DNA from: Aphrocallistes beatrix
Lineage: Eukaryota; Porifera; Hexactinellida; Sceptrulophora; Aphrocallistidae
Length of the DNA stretch: 64,000 nucleotides
Direction of reading: 5' to 3'
Assembly (NCBI GenBank): GCA_963281255.1
Contig: OY725491.1
Span: 2,728,001 to 2,792,000 of the forward strand
Shown here piece after piece: positions 12,250 through 52,075 of this stretch. A program made the translations under genes and the position numbers. The notes under the pieces were generated by a model that was not told where the DNA came from, searched no databases, and saw nothing but the letters and a program-made list of their open reading frames with translations. Positions within the stretch are counted from its first letter, which is position 1; every line of letters begins with the position of its first letter.

Positions 12250-14235
12250 CCTTATTTATATTTCTTTATCTTTGTATAATCTAACTCTTGATTATCTTTT
12301 CAAAATATTCCGTATTTATTCCAATGTGACGATTTTTAATAACCAGCCGAATTCATTTTTTTTCTGAATTTATCCAAATTTGTATATTTACAAGGTTACT
12401 CACAGTGATTTTTAGATTCAGTATAGTAAAGATGTATTGGTTGATTGTTCTATACTGAATGCTCTAAATTGCTCAGTAGTTACTGTTTACTTTCAGTTAG
12501 AGACTCTAATAGAATGCTTCCGTCTCTTTCACAATTTGACTTTACATTATTACTGACTAATACAAAAATATTCAATTACTTGTATGAAATACATGATATC
12601 CATTTCAAAATATGAATGTAATAGCATCCTTTTATTTGAATAATATTATATTACTACATAAATGATTATTCAAGTTATTCCAACGATGTTAAAATATCCG
12701 TAGATTTCATAAATATTTTGAAATATATTTCAGTTACAACAATTCATATATCATAATTTGTACTCCTGAATTTGCTCTTTCACTGAACCAATGGCATCGA
12801 AGAACGTTCTAGATCCAGATTTCGTATCATCAAGTGATGAAGAATCTATTTGCGATATTTTAAACGTTCCTATCAGTTCTCAACCTGATAATTCTCAAAA
12901 TATTATCGATGAGTGGTCCTCCCAGGATACCAAGGACTCATTATTTATCATGCTTCCCTCAATTTGCCTCCTCCCTGTGACACTAAAACATTCAATTTAG
13001 CACAGAAGTCTTTGTTTTGGCTGCAGAATACGTGGATAGTTTAAGAGATCGTTTACACATATTACAATCAGTTGACCCATCGGCTTCTCATGTTCGTCGC
13101 ATTGTTGCCTCCTACGACGGGTGTTACCAGATGCGTAGTGGTAAGGCAGGCGGGGGTTTTAGCCGTTAGTGTTTTGCCCTGCAATAGCTGTCGACACTGC
13201 TCAGGTTATTTCGTATGGGATTGGATACAATTCATGCCACATTTGCACTATATACGAGAATAAACTGAAATCAAATTCGACCTCAGCCGCAGATTACGAT
13301 ATTTTCATTGAAAAACATCAGAAAACCTGTCAATCAAACTATTCTCATCTCTATTCAGTTCAACTTGAAATCGAACACGTTTTCCTATTCAAAAACCTCC
13401 TAGTCATCAGGGTCACCCGTATTTACTCGGACTCTTGCGCTATTTGCGGTGGTACTCAGGACGATTGCATCGTTGGTTTTGGTATCGGCTTTTGTGATGA
13501 AGTAATCGATTGGATCCTGTGTAACATTTGCGATCTTTGGTATCATGTCAAATGTCTCGGCCTAAAGATGTTCAAGATCTCCCTGAATGGAATTGTTTAG
13601 ACTGTACGTAGTTTTTCCGTATTGTTTCTGCATTTATCATGAACAAATTCATTCTTTTGATAATCGTGAATTGAATTAAGTTGAAAAACTCAATAATAAT
13701 AATAGAGAGTATGATAAAAACAATGATAAAATATATTCAAAAATAATGCAGTTTGTTACATTGTGTAGCTTTTTTCAGAAAAAGTAAGTGAGATATATCT
13801 TAGCATTTAAACAATTAAACTATTCATATAATAAGCAACCTTGACTACTAGAAGTATAGTGAAAGTTCTATTATTGAACACAATACATATTGAAACCATT
13901 AAATTTCTGCTATTTTAGGATATTTTGCCCTCGATATCAGATTATGAGGTCAATATATTTTTAGATATTAGAGCATGAAAGTCCATTCTAGTAGTCAAGT
14001 TTCCTTAGCCTATATATTGCATAATAAACACCTGAGAACAATGAATTGACTAACACATGAGTTGGTGGATCATGCATAACTACGAAATCGATGGTATAGG
14101 GATTTAGTATTACGTAATTTGGAACCATCGCCCTAGAGAGGTGGAAATATGATATAGGAGCAAATTGATTGCATAATATTGATCCTAGACTACTCAGTGA
14201 AGTAACCTAATCATGAAATTGAAATCTGACCAAAA
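12250..14235 (+). mobile_element. unassigned insertion splitting the hAT transposase
   Basis: The hAT protein stops matching at about 12242 and resumes at about 14240. The roughly 2 kb between them is AT-rich and carries a plus-strand coding relic with Mutator-like and PHD-finger features (12791-13620). Edges and target duplication were not resolved. Confidence 0.5.
12791..13620 (+). pseudogene. Mutator-like transposase relic with PHD-type zinc finger
   Basis: An ATG at 12791 opens MASKNVLDPDFVSSSDEESI. After frame changes the text reads EYVDSLRDRLHILQSVDP, VASYDGCYQMRSGKAGGGFS, AIAVDTAQVISYGIGYNSCH, CTIYENKLKSN and FIEKHQKTCQSNYSHLYSVQ. The DG-T/Y-Q-xR, C-x2-C and H-x3-C-x2-NY pattern resembles the Mutator-type transposase domain seen in many invertebrate transposon proteins. 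It continues as CAICGGTQDDC, WILCNICDLWYHVKCLGL and, after a frameshift, LPEWNCLDC, a C4HC3 (PHD) finger. Part of the catalytic domain appears deleted between the two. No intact ORF remains. The family assignment is from motif memory, not from a search. Confidence 0.5.
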
Positions 14236-14239
14236 TTAA

Positions 14240-14794
14240 TTCTAGGCCCTGGGTGGCCTTAATGACATCTTCTCCTTCAGTAAATGGTCTCCTTTGTTTA
14301 CACAAGACTTCAGCGATTCAATATGATGCTCGCAATAGGTCAGCCTCTCCACTAATACCTTTCATTGTCTGATTAAAGGCGGATTTCTGTTTACAGGTGA
14401 GTTCACGCATCCTTTCAAAATATCCCTTTGTTTCAGTTTGATATTCTTTGCGGTTAGTCAGATGACGTTTTAGTTTCACCCGGGCAAGAGAGGAGGAGTT
14501 TCACAACGTTCTCCACAAATGAGGCATTCTGCTTCTGGTTTAAGTACTTCATCTGATCATATGGAAGATAAAATCCAAAAACTAAATAATCATTCCATTT
14601 TCTAGAGATTGCTATGCTAAGGCTATTCGAATGAGAACCCTTTGTTTTTTCTTAGGCTGTTCTTCCACAACGAAATCCCCTTCCGTGTTCTGAGCATCCT
14701 CCAAAATATCGATGGAATTATTTGGAATATTTTGTAATGTAAAATTGGACAAAGTATACTGCTTCATTTGACATTTGGGCTCAGTTGTATTCAA
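14240..14794 (-). pseudogene. hAT transposase N-terminus with BED zinc finger remnant
   Basis: The minus-strand ATG at 14794 opens 60 codons with KKKQRVLIRIALA, a basic stretch. Further on, in changed frames, EAECLICGERCETPPLLPG and VKLKRHLTNRKEYQTETKGY read as a BED-type zinc finger (C-x2-C ... H-x-H) followed by YFERMRELTCKQKSAF. This is the usual N-terminus of the ZBED5-like transposase whose main body is at 11081-12242. Confidence 0.6.
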
Positions 14795-15177
14795 GATTCG
14801 TAAAATTGGAAGTCAATGATATGTATATATGTATTTGTAACTGATTAAAATTATGTTTCGCAGTGATATCGTGTAAAACTGGTAGCAAATATCCAAGTAT
14901 CACAATTGATGTAATTCCTCAAGTCAGTCAGTTCATAATGATTCTTTATTGAAAGTTTGGGCTTTACTGTCAAAATAATATCAGTAAACAATCATTACAT
15001 TGAATCATTAAGTGATGTTCTGGTTGCTATGTGTCCTATTCATTTTCAATACAGAATATTTTAAAAATAGTATAGTATGTATATATTTCTGTGTCAAGGA
15101 ACCCCTATGGAACCCCAAGTTTCGGGAACCCCAAAATCACTTTGGCGGAACCCCGGTTGAGGAGCAATGATCTAAAC

Positions 15178-16012
15178 GACCTGAAGGCCACCTTTGACAG
15201 AATAAGAGCAGCTAACTTGAGACATGAAGCGGGAAAAGTGCCATTTTGGGTTTTGATGGGTGTGTTCCTGGGGCTTCACATCTCGGCGGACGGCAGAAGA
15301 CCCGTGCAGTATACTACTGAAAGGCTAATACACTTCCCAGAACCTAGAAACGGTTAAGAGTTACAGCGATTCCTAGGGATGTGAACTTCTATAGAAACTA
15401 CATCCCTGAATTCGCACGAACCGCTGCGCCTTTGTACACGCTAACGAAGAAGGGCAAAGCGTGGAATTGGTCTGGTGGATTTCAAAAGGCGTTTGACATC
15501 CTGCGGAGCGGAATGGTTGAAGAACCGATGTTACTTGCATTCACTCACTGGGACAGGGAATTATATGTCGAAGCTGATGTGTCAGTGTCGAGGGCGTTTC
15601 AGCGGTGTTGTCTCGAAAGGACGAGAAATCTGAAGTATTAAAACCTATCCACTTTTTCCCTTCCTCTCTTTCCGACTCCCAGAGAAACTACGCAGCCGGC
15701 CAGCTTGAGGGGTGGGCGTTAGTGGTCGCTATGCGGAAGTGGAGAGTCTATCTTAAAGCAGCCCCGAAGGTGATACTCATTACAGCCCACAATCCCCTCC
15801 GTTGGCTGAGACGACAACGTGATTCGAGGCATACATTTGCTCGTAGGCTCATGGGAGTCGAGGAGATTCCTTATGAGATCCGTTATCGCCTGGTCTCACA
15901 GATGCCCTGCCTGATTATCTCAGCCTGAATCCCAGAGGGATGTTGGATGAAGAGATGTATGACGAGGAGGAGTTCGAGGCGAAGGTATACACAGTGAAGA
16001 ATGTATCAACAG
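15178..16012 (+). pseudogene. gypsy pol: RT thumb and RNase H
   Basis: This continues the RT after the hAT element: NDLKATFDRIRAANLRHEAG, FLGLHISADGRRP, then (after a stop at 15356 and a frameshift) NFYRNYIPEFARTAAPLYTL and LTKKGKAWNWSGGFQKAFDI. RNase H follows with LYVEADVSVSRAF (normally TDAS), then in another frame FFPSSLSDSQRNYAAGQLEG, WALVVAMRKWRVYL and HNPLRWLRRQRDSRHTFARR. It has several stops and frameshifts. Confidence 0.8.
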
Positions 16013-16205
16013 TATGAAGAGATATATATGATAAATATCTGTAAGAGAATACTACACTAATTAATGAACTACTAAACATTAAGAGATAACTAGGCTAATA
16101 AGTACTAAATGATATTTAGGCCTATTGAGTAATAATATCCAACTCATGGCATCACACGCCCCTAGCAAGAAACAGAGGACCTTAGGGAGGTGATTGCCAT
16201 TGCGA
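16013..16205 (-). repeat. inverted gypsy LTR fragment inside the integrase gene
   Basis: The complement of this segment matches 17490-17670: the end of pol (CAATCACCTCCCTAAGGTCC), the GCTAGGGG tract, and LTR text (CTAGTTATCTCTTAATG). It is a piece of a related gypsy element in reverse orientation. Confidence 0.75.
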
Positions 16206-16540
16206 ATTCTTCCTGGGTATTTGAAGAGAGAGCAAGTGAAAGACATGGTTATTTTCAAGGCTATGGAACAGGTGCTAGAGTCATTTTTTTGCAAAACATA
16301 AATAAATGTTGAAAGATATCCCAATTCAACACTTGTGGTTGTGTTTTCATAGATGCTAATGCAAAATATCTTAGACAATTTCTTCATCACAATATTTTAG
16401 AAACTTGTCCTATTAAAATCAAACTCAAAGTCAAAGATAATCATAGGTAGGTGAATATTCCTTGAAATTTTCAACAAAATTTAACGGAAGCAACTGCTCC
16501 AGGCTCAAAACATGTTGAGTGACCCTCATACATCAAAGCT
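16206..16540. repeat. MITE fragment (family V) in gypsy integrase
   Basis: Near its right end the text CCAGGCTCAAAACATGTTGA matches the terminal repeat of the MITE at 47803-48178. The left end was not resolved. Confidence 0.5.
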
Positions 16541-16545
16541 TTGCC

Positions 16546-17530
16546 CCTCAGGAATCAGAAGACAGTCGATTATGAAAGCGTTTTGGAGGCGCTGGGTATT
16601 CCGAGGTCATGGAATGCCATCCATGCTTGTGTCGGACCAGGGAAGCGTGTCGATGGCGAAGTTGTGAGGGCGATGTGTGGATAGTACGGAATCGAGAAGC
16701 GGCACACAACGCCTTCTCATCCAGAACCTGACTGACTGGATGGCCGAGAGACAGATCGGCCAAGTGAAACAGATCATCCGATGTTTACTTCTCGAGTGGG
16801 AGCTCGAGGAGGGCTCTTGGCCATCACTCTTGTCAGAGGTCTCCTTCTACAGCAATAATCTTTGAAAATGGAGCCAGTAGGATATCTCCCCACTTATTGG
16901 CGTTTTGACGGTGTTCGAGAACACCCTTGGCTGCCGGAGCATTAGTCTATCGAAACAATGTGAGGAGGCAACAGGACAAGACCAAGTAGATTATCTACTC
17001 GAGAAAAAGGAAAAACTTGCCGCAATAGCTCACTACAACCATAAAGCTAAATGGGATAGTCCAAGAAATAATATGATCGAAGAAAGTCTAATGCGGCAAT
17101 AATAGCTGAAGATCAGATTATGCTCAAAAGGGAACACCGTAAGAGTACTTTGGATCAAATGTTTGATGGCCCCTTCTTAGTGGGTAAGAACGCAGAGGTG
17201 ATAATAGAAGTTGATCGAGCAACAGACGCCAATGGATTCGCCTTAACCGATGTAAGAAGTTTAAAGCGAAAGCGGAACAGATGGGGGACCCAACTGTAGA
17301 TCCGGACAGTCATGATGTAACGGTGGGCTGGAAGCATAGACAGACTACCTGGCAGACTACGGAACAGAACAGGATATGACAGAGGCATTGATTGAGCCCA
17401 CCGAATTTCTAAGACGTTATCCACAAAGGATCAAAGGGTGGTATTTCGACCCAGTGCCGTGGGGTGAAATACCCAAGAAGAACGCAACGCCAATCACCTC
17501 CCTAAGGTCCCCGAACCCCGTTTCTTGCTA
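16546..17530 (+). pseudogene. gypsy pol: integrase core and C-terminus
   Basis: Across shifting frames it reads GKRVDGEVVRAMCG, then IEKRHTTPSHPEPDWMAERQ (the usual TxPYHPxTxGxxER motif of gypsy integrase), IRCLLLEWELEEGSWPSLLS and EVSFYSNN. In another frame come LENGASRISPHLLAF and VYRNNVRRQQDKTK. The region ends with a purine-rich stretch (GCTAGGGGGA at 17528-17537) before the 3' LTR, a plausible polypurine tract. Confidence 0.75.
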
Positions 17531-17546
17531 GGGGGATGTGATGTGA

Positions 17547-17732
17547 TGTGTTAGATATTAATAATACTCAATTGGCTTAAATATCATTTCGTACATATTA
17601 GCCTAGTTATCCCTTACTGTTTAGTAGCTCATTACTTAGTATATTGTATTCTCTTTCAGATAGTTATCATATCTCTCTTCCATATAACTTTCTATTTTGA
17701 CGAATCTATTTCGCGGGTTGTCAATCTCAACA
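17547..17732 (+). repeat. gypsy 3' LTR
   Basis: It matches the 5' LTR over its length, starting TGTGTTAGATATTA and ending GTTGTCAATCTCAACA. A purine-rich tract sits just upstream. Confidence 0.8.
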
Positions 17733-18156
17733 GATTTAACAAGTCATATATTTGTATTTTCTACCCTAGTTTCTTCGCCATAGTTATCCTTATAGTGGAC
17801 CCACATTCAAATTTTCAAATTATAATTTTTTATAATTCTTGATTGCGAAATTACATTGATAATTGCTTAACAACTTCATTCCTTTTACCTCTTACTGGAA
17901 CATACATTTCTAATATAAGGAATTATTTAATGGATATTCCCTACAAATTCCTTATAAACCCTAGAATTGGGCTTGACAGGTTATTAAATAAAAAATCTAT
18001 CCTGTAGGAAGTTGATCGAATTATGACTATGATATGAAATTTAAATGATGCCTAGTCCTCACATTCAATTTCACTTATTTATAAACTTTCAAAATAATGG
18101 GTCAGCCACGAAAATCGCTACATTAATATTGTGGTCTCATTTGAAAAATCAATAAA
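17733..18156. other. no recognisable feature
   Basis: AT-rich sequence downstream of the gypsy element. Nothing was recognised. Confidence 0.5.
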
Positions 18157-18510
18157 TTATTCTAATTCTGTGACCAGTAAAGTAATATGAGCTTTGAAAT
18201 ATTGGTTTACGAATTTACATCCTGATCTTCTTTTATCGTTGATTGTGTGCTCAATGCTGGCTCCTTTATCCCAAGTACTCTTTGACCTATCATAGTAGAC
18301 CTTAGCAAAGGTGTCCCTCTTAATACTCCTTCTTTGACGTCTGATATTGCTCTTCAGCTCTTGAAGGGTCGCAGGACTAATATTATAATATACTTTGAAC
18401 TTTAGATAGCCACGCAGATAAAAATCATATGTAAAATTTAAGTTAAAAATGTAGTGATTCCCGTGGCTCACACTGATATCATCATTAATTTTCATAACCT
18501 TTGATTCCAC
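18157..18510 (-). pseudogene. possible mariner-type transposase C-terminal relic
   Basis: A 117-codon minus-strand open frame contains SPATLQELKSNIRRQRRSIK and later GASIEH. These recall the C-terminal PATLQELKxxIR ... GxHIEH text of mariner-like transposases. Its N-terminal half is unrelated. No terminal repeats were seen, so the call is tentative. Confidence 0.4.
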
Positions 18511-19089
18511 TTAATACAATTATGATGACACTTTCATTTCATTTGATAATGGTGTATAATCTAGCAATCGGAGATTAGATGGTTAGTATAATTCAATTGA
18601 TTTAGGTGAGTATTGATGATTTATCTAGATATGATCTAATTGTTATGTATTTTCAATCATTTTAAAAGTTATCACAAATAATATATTAAAGTATCTACAT
18701 TCCTACTTAGAATATATCTAATCCAGCTACTATTTCAACCGTTTAGATATATACTTTTGCTTTACTGAGATAGGGGCTAAAGTTGTATCGGATTAGAAAT
18801 CCGCTACTCAGGTCGGTGTCATATAATATTCATCTTCCTATAGTGGTATTCCCCCGGGAAGTTTACTATGTAGTGATATCCCCCCGGAAGGTTTTGCTCT
18901 GTAGTGAATTTCTCTCTGTTAAATTACTACTTAGTAGATAATTACATGATTATAAAATTGCGCTTTAAAACATAAGCATGAAACAATCAATCAATACAGA
19001 GGAAAAGAAAATAGTAGAAGTGATGAAAATAACATTTTTTACCAATCGATAGAATTACATCGTAATGGATGCTACTTGAATTATCAATA
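18511..19089. other. no recognisable feature
   Basis: AT-rich sequence with a short duplicated motif, TATCCCCCCGG-like, near 18850-18890. No gene or named repeat was seen. Confidence 0.5.
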
Positions 19090-19091
19090 TA

Positions 19092-19457
19092 CAGTCAGGG
19101 CCGCTTAATGTGAACACATTCGTTTATTATGAACTAACCTCCTGGTCCCAATTTCATTTCTTACATAGGATTTGTATTGAATCAATTTCGCTTAATATGA
19201 AGTACAGTCGACTCCGCTTAATAGGGTCAACATCGGTCAGAGGACATTTTTCCCCGATTAAGCGGAGAACCGTATTAACCGAAAATATTTTGTATTAGCT
19301 TCAATGTGTGAGAGCTATTATTATGGTCCTCAAAAAGTGATCCAATTACGCGGTTGATCCGATTAAACAGTGACCCTATTAAGCGGAGTCGACTGTATCT
19401 CTATTATGAACAGATTTTTTGGTTCCCTGGTGGTTCACAATTTGCGACCCTAACTGG
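19092..19457. mobile_element. short TIR element (family S1) interrupted by family S2
   Basis: The outer segments 19092-19202 and 19398-19457 together match, inverted, the intact 186-bp element at 27912-28097. The ends are CAGTCAGGGCCGCTTAATG and GCGACCCTAACTGG with TA at both outer edges. Confidence 0.8.
19205..19395. mobile_element. short TIR element (family S2), intact 191 bp, nested
   Basis: The ends CAGTCGACTCCGCTTAATAG and its complement are near perfect inverted repeats. TA duplications lie at 19203-19204 and 19396-19397. Excising it restores the S1 sequence. The CAGTC ends and TA site fit pogo-type Tc1/mariner relatives. A truncated second copy is at 44111-44257. Confidence 0.85.
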
Positions 19458-19459
19458 TA

Positions 19460-20149
19460 TATCCCGAGATTTTTAATATTTTCTTTATTATGACCATGTC
19501 TATTCCAGTCTTTCTCCAAATATATTCAGGTGTATATTGGAGTTTTTAGCACTGCTGCTGCAGAAAATTTTTTATCTGTTATGTTCCCCAACGTTAGTTA
19601 ATTCTTAATTCTTCCCTCATTCTGGAATATTTGAGATAATTTATGGAGGTTTTCCACCTATTTCCTTCCCCTGTAATTGCATAAAATCGCATATATATTT
19701 ACGTAATGTAGATTGCTGGTCTTTTTCTGCAGTAACTATGAATGATAAAGCTCTAAAAACGCAGTTACCATAGTCGATAATATGTTTTATTCGAGTCGGT
19801 TGCGAAAATGCTGTAAATTTACATTTAGCACTTGACTCATTGGTGATGACTTGGTGATGAAACTTTTAGTCTTGAAAATGATTTCTGTACATATCTTGGC
19901 CGGGTCACTTCTTGCTTTAGAACAAGGGAAAGAAATGTTATTGTTCAAATGGATGAAATTCGCGTTAGATCTGATATTTCGTATAAAGGGGGGGAGTACT
20001 CGTATTTGGTCCTAATTTAATTCCTGAAGATCCAGGATCCATTTAACTCCTGATGATTGAATTTGTTGTGCTTTTTCAAGTGGTACTACTTCTTGGTTAT
20101 TGTTTTCGATTAATTTTTTCTTTGATGTTGATTCTGTTTCAACATCCTA
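19460..20149. other. no recognisable feature
   Basis: AT-rich, with no open frame or repeat that I can name. Confidence 0.5.
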
Positions 20150-20480
20150 CTTTAAAACTGGTTTTAGTTGAGTGGCATTAAAATTCCATCTAATTTATAT
20201 GTACCCTTTTCCAAAACCTCTACGATAATTCTCTCCCCTATCCAAACAGATTCAAGCTTTCCACCCTTACGTGTTTTGCGCCGACAGTTTTTATATCACA
20301 GAAGATCACTTATTTTATACTTTGGACATTGGTGTTTGGATTCGTATTGTTGTTTATGTGTTTGCTGAGAGTTATTAAAGTTGCAATTGGCAGTCATTCG
20401 GAATGTGTTTTCTTAGCCTAGTGATTCTGAACTCTAAGAAATCTTGGTCACTTTGATGCATAATATCCACGTTATCATCA
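20150..20480 (-). pseudogene. retroelement integrase C-terminal relic
   Basis: The minus strand reads, from 20400 down, SKHQCPKYKISDLL, CRRKTRKGGKLESVWIGERI and VEVLEKGTYKLDG. This is the GDxVLLKN...RKGGKLxxxWxGPYxIxEVL...YxL pattern of the integrase C-terminal SH3-like end in gypsy and KRBA2-like proteins. One stop interrupts it, and no other part of the element lies alongside. Confidence 0.65.
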
Positions 20481-20644
20481 ACATTGGATAATTCTAGCTA
20501 TTTGTAGTCGCATATCTATTCCTGAAATTAAGTAATATCGCGAATATTTCCAGATGCTTGTCGATTCTACTTGTATAACATTAATGTCCTTGTGATATTA
20601 ATTTATCCCAATTGTCCTTATTGCCTTTCACCATCTTGCCCAAT

Positions 20645-20684
20645 TGATATGTATGTATATTACTATGTATTTGTATATGTATTA

Positions 20685-20750
<66 letters not shown>

Positions 20751-20765
20751 ATACATGTATTCATA
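20645..20765. repeat. (TATATG)n microsatellite
   Basis: A run of TATATG/TATGTA units of about 120 bp. Confidence 0.95.
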
Positions 20766-20810
20766 CTGATTGTGAATAAACCTTCTGATTGAGCAAAGAT
20801 GAACTGTTTT

Positions 20811-22200
20811 GAAGAAACAACTGGAGTCAGGGAGGAGCAATTAGGAAGAATAATTTGAGACTATTGTGATAGTGAAGATGAGATGATGGTGGTACAAGAG
20901 CGTTAACGATAGTTTCGCATTCTTTTGGTGGAGATCCTGATTCGACTGATATTATAGATGAAGTATGAGCAAGAAGAATCAACTTTACGGATCCAGATAA
21001 ACATCAATAAGTTGTTGTCGAACCAGGCGCCCAAGTTATTTACTTCATTGTTTGACGAGATTAGAGCTCTGCCAATAGTGGTGCTATCAATGTGGACCCT
21101 TGAAGAGATGATGACAGGTACCGATGACAAGGAACTCAGTTTTGAAATTAATGTTGAGCAATCTGTTGTCAGAAGCAAAGAGAGTAGATAGAGACAGTAT
21201 GGTCAACATCGCAGTGCATGTCGAGGAGATGAGACTTAATAATATCAAAGTGCTGGCTGGTATAACGAGCGAAGATAAGAGGACCGAGGCAGGAAGCTGA
21301 GGGACGCCGTTTTAACTGGAGTGTCTGGTGAAATTGAACTCCAGATGGAAATTGATTGTATTCTGCCCGAGAGGTGCTGTGTGTAGGAAAGTATTGTCAA
21401 CAGTGTCAAATGCAAAACTGAGAACCGATTAGACGAGAATTGTGATGTGCTTTTGATTCATGTTAAAGAGGATGTCATTTAATACATTCAGGAACGCAGT
21501 CTCAATGCTGTGATGTTTGCGATAAGCAAATCGCATCATTTGGAGAGATTATGGGAATTAAGATAACTGGCAACCTGAAGAGAAGCTGCATTTTCAGTAC
21601 TTTTAGAGAGGAATCTTAGGTTACCCTGACGATTGTTCGCAAAGATACATTGGAAAATTTGAGCTTGGATTGGATGATTGTACAAGTACATGTAAATAAA
21701 GAGAAGAAATTATCAAAGGCTAAATATTTATAAAATGATTTGACAGGGAAATGGAACGGAGTCAAGATTCCAAGAATTGTTGGGATTGGGGCAATGAGCA
21801 AAAGGATATCTTCCTCAGCGAATTCTCAAAATTTGCAGAAAGAATGTTGGATATAAATGAATGAAGAATCTAACATAGAATAGGAAGATGGTGATGCAGA
21901 TGATATGTTGGTGTAATCAATGGTGTTTAAGTGGTTGTTTATTTCCAGGAGAAAGAAGTTTGTTTAAGAAGACAGCCTGACGAACCTGGCTAATTCAATC
22001 AGAGTACACTTTGCGACGCTCCAAGTTCATTCGATTTGTCAGATCGCTAGAGTTTCCCTCTTTTGTTCAGCTTTTCTCTTAACTTGCTTAGCTATTTTGA
22101 TCACCTTGGTGAACAAAGATGGTTCGGTTTGATCAAGGAGTATGTAATTCAATGGAGTACATTCTGCTTTTGTAGCTGCATCTCTTGATCTTAACCAGGA
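20811..22200 (-). pseudogene. L2/CR1-type LINE reverse transcriptase, broken
   Basis: The minus strand reads, in order, text near 22080 resembling the pre-RT linker (KQVKRKAEQKRE), AFDTVDN near 21410 (the RT DLSAAFDTVDH block) and NNEVNNLGAWFDNNLLMFIW near 21050. It ends SSCSYFIYNISRIRISTKR near 20940 (the KNLGVxFDxxLxM ... CxxxxYxLxxIxRIRxxL block after the palm). Frameshifts and stops are frequent. It is the same LINE type as at 1590-3146. Confidence 0.65.
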
Positions 22201-22529
22201 GTGGTGATTAGAAACGGAAAAGGATGCATAAGTGGTGAAAACTATTTATATATGGTGTAGAGGGAAAATAGACATTTATAGAAAAGTAAAAATGGTTTAA
22301 TATGCCAATTGTAGTGGAGAAAAATGAACGAGGATGTGGAGTGACCAGCTGAGATGGTGGGTTTGTAGGTATGGGGAGCAAGCCAGAATGGTGGCTATAA
22401 AAAGAGGATGCATAAGTAGTCAAAACAGCAGTAAAAATATAATTAATACTTAAATATTAATCAAACTAGATTAGTATATAATTTGAAAATAGTTTATCCA
22501 CGAATATCAATTAATTTATTTTTAGTTAA

Positions 22530-51055
<28,526 letters not shown>

Positions 51056-51204
51056 TTTCATATTAACTTTATCGCAATTCCTGCGAATATTGCTGAATGT
51101 ATATTTGTTAATTTTAATGCTTAATATGTGTAATTTAATTTTTCTTGTAATGTTTAATTTTTCTGCCAAATATAAATCCCTATAATATGTCAACTTGAGG
51201 TTTT
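51056..51204 (+). other. probable 3' UTR of the kinase gene
   Basis: AT-rich sequence follows the kinase stop codon. No AATAAA is present. A variant signal AATATA occurs at about 51169-51174, just before family A-like repeat sequence begins. The transcript end is inferred from position only. Confidence 0.35.
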
Positions 51205-51735
51205 AATTTGATGCAAGTGCGTTCCGAACAATTTAGCAATACTACAAACTCATTGACATGTGGGAGTCATTTAGCTAAGGCTCCACTAAGTTCAGATCTC
51301 AGATCAAACTGTAGGACTCATCGTGGAATTATGATGTCATTGTCAACTTCCTTAGAATATAAAGTTTTTCAATCATAACTCAGCCATTTTAAATGATAGA
51401 AGGCTGAAATTTGAATATAATGTGTATATGAATATATCTCACATATTATACAATTATCATTAAAAATGGTAATCCATCACTCTGTCATGACGTCATTATA
51501 GCGCATCAAAAAACAAAAATTGACAAATCTGATGATATTTCGAGTGTTATCAATTTTAACAGTAACACTGGCATATTTATAGATGCTATCTCCCTGATAA
51601 TTAATCAATTTGAGCTCAAATATATATATATACAGTATACCTGCAACGAATTGATTGAAGAAACTGCCAATAAAAAATGGTTTGTCCGTTGTAAGGGGTT
51701 GTCCGCTCTCGGAGTGTACATTTTGGAAGACTCCA
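51205..51735 (+). repeat. degenerate family A copy plus body-start scrap
   Basis: Diverged body (CATGTGGGAGTCATTTAGCT, TGACGTCATTATAGCGCATC at 51489) and, after (TA)n, AACGAATTGATTGAAGAAAC at 51645 joined to unrelated text. Confidence 0.65.
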
Positions 51736-51739
51736 TTGT

Positions 51740-52060
51740 ATGTGCATTAAAATTATAAAATTAGATTTTTTATAGCATTCTCTATAAGGCAATGGCAGTC
51801 GCAAAAAATTGTACCATGGATTGGTTAAATACTTAATCATAAAACCGCTAAGTAAATAACTTATTATCAACTATAAAGTTATCTCATATTGTGAGTTCAT
51901 GGTTGTTTAAATATTCATTTTGAAAATATTTTGTAATCACAATATTTATATTTACTTAACATACAGCACTACTAAACTGTTGAGTTGTTGAAATTCGTTA
52001 ATGATGTTTAGAAAATGTTCAATGTGAATTGTGTAGGGAAGAATAGTTGTTTAACGACGA
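51740..52060. other. no recognisable feature
   Basis: AT-rich sequence without a recognised feature. Confidence 0.5.
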
Positions 52061-52075
52061 CCATAGGCGTAACTA

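Larger units (their letters stand above)
10649..15169 (-). mobile_element. hAT element (ZBED5/Charlie-like) inserted in gypsy RT
   Basis: The left end CAGTGCTTCTCAACCTTTTC and right end (complement) CATTGCTCCTCAACCGGGGT are imperfect inverted repeats of the classic hAT type. The flanks are ATCTAAGC (10641-10648) and ATCTAAAC (15170-15177), an 8-bp duplication with one mismatch. Removing the element rejoins the gypsy RT text. A minus-strand transposase runs inside it, itself split by the 12.25-14.23 kb insertion. Length 4.5 kb. Confidence 0.85.
9250..17732 (+). mobile_element. Ty3/gypsy LTR retrotransposon, broken, with nested insertions
   Basis: Two similar LTRs (9250-9429, 17547-17732) bracket gag, reverse transcriptase, RNase H and integrase remains in the gypsy order (RT, RH, IN). 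A hAT element (10649-15169) and an inverted LTR fragment plus MITE fragment (16013-16540) interrupt it. Known: gypsy elements copy themselves through RNA and insert by integrase. Frameshifts and stops throughout show that this one is dead. The GC content of the coding remains is visibly higher than the surroundings. No clean target duplication was found, so the outer LTR edges are approximate. Confidence 0.85.

Noticed and set aside
51056..51204. Canonical polyadenylation signal for the kinase gene
   Set aside because: No AATAAA is present, only a weak AATATA variant.
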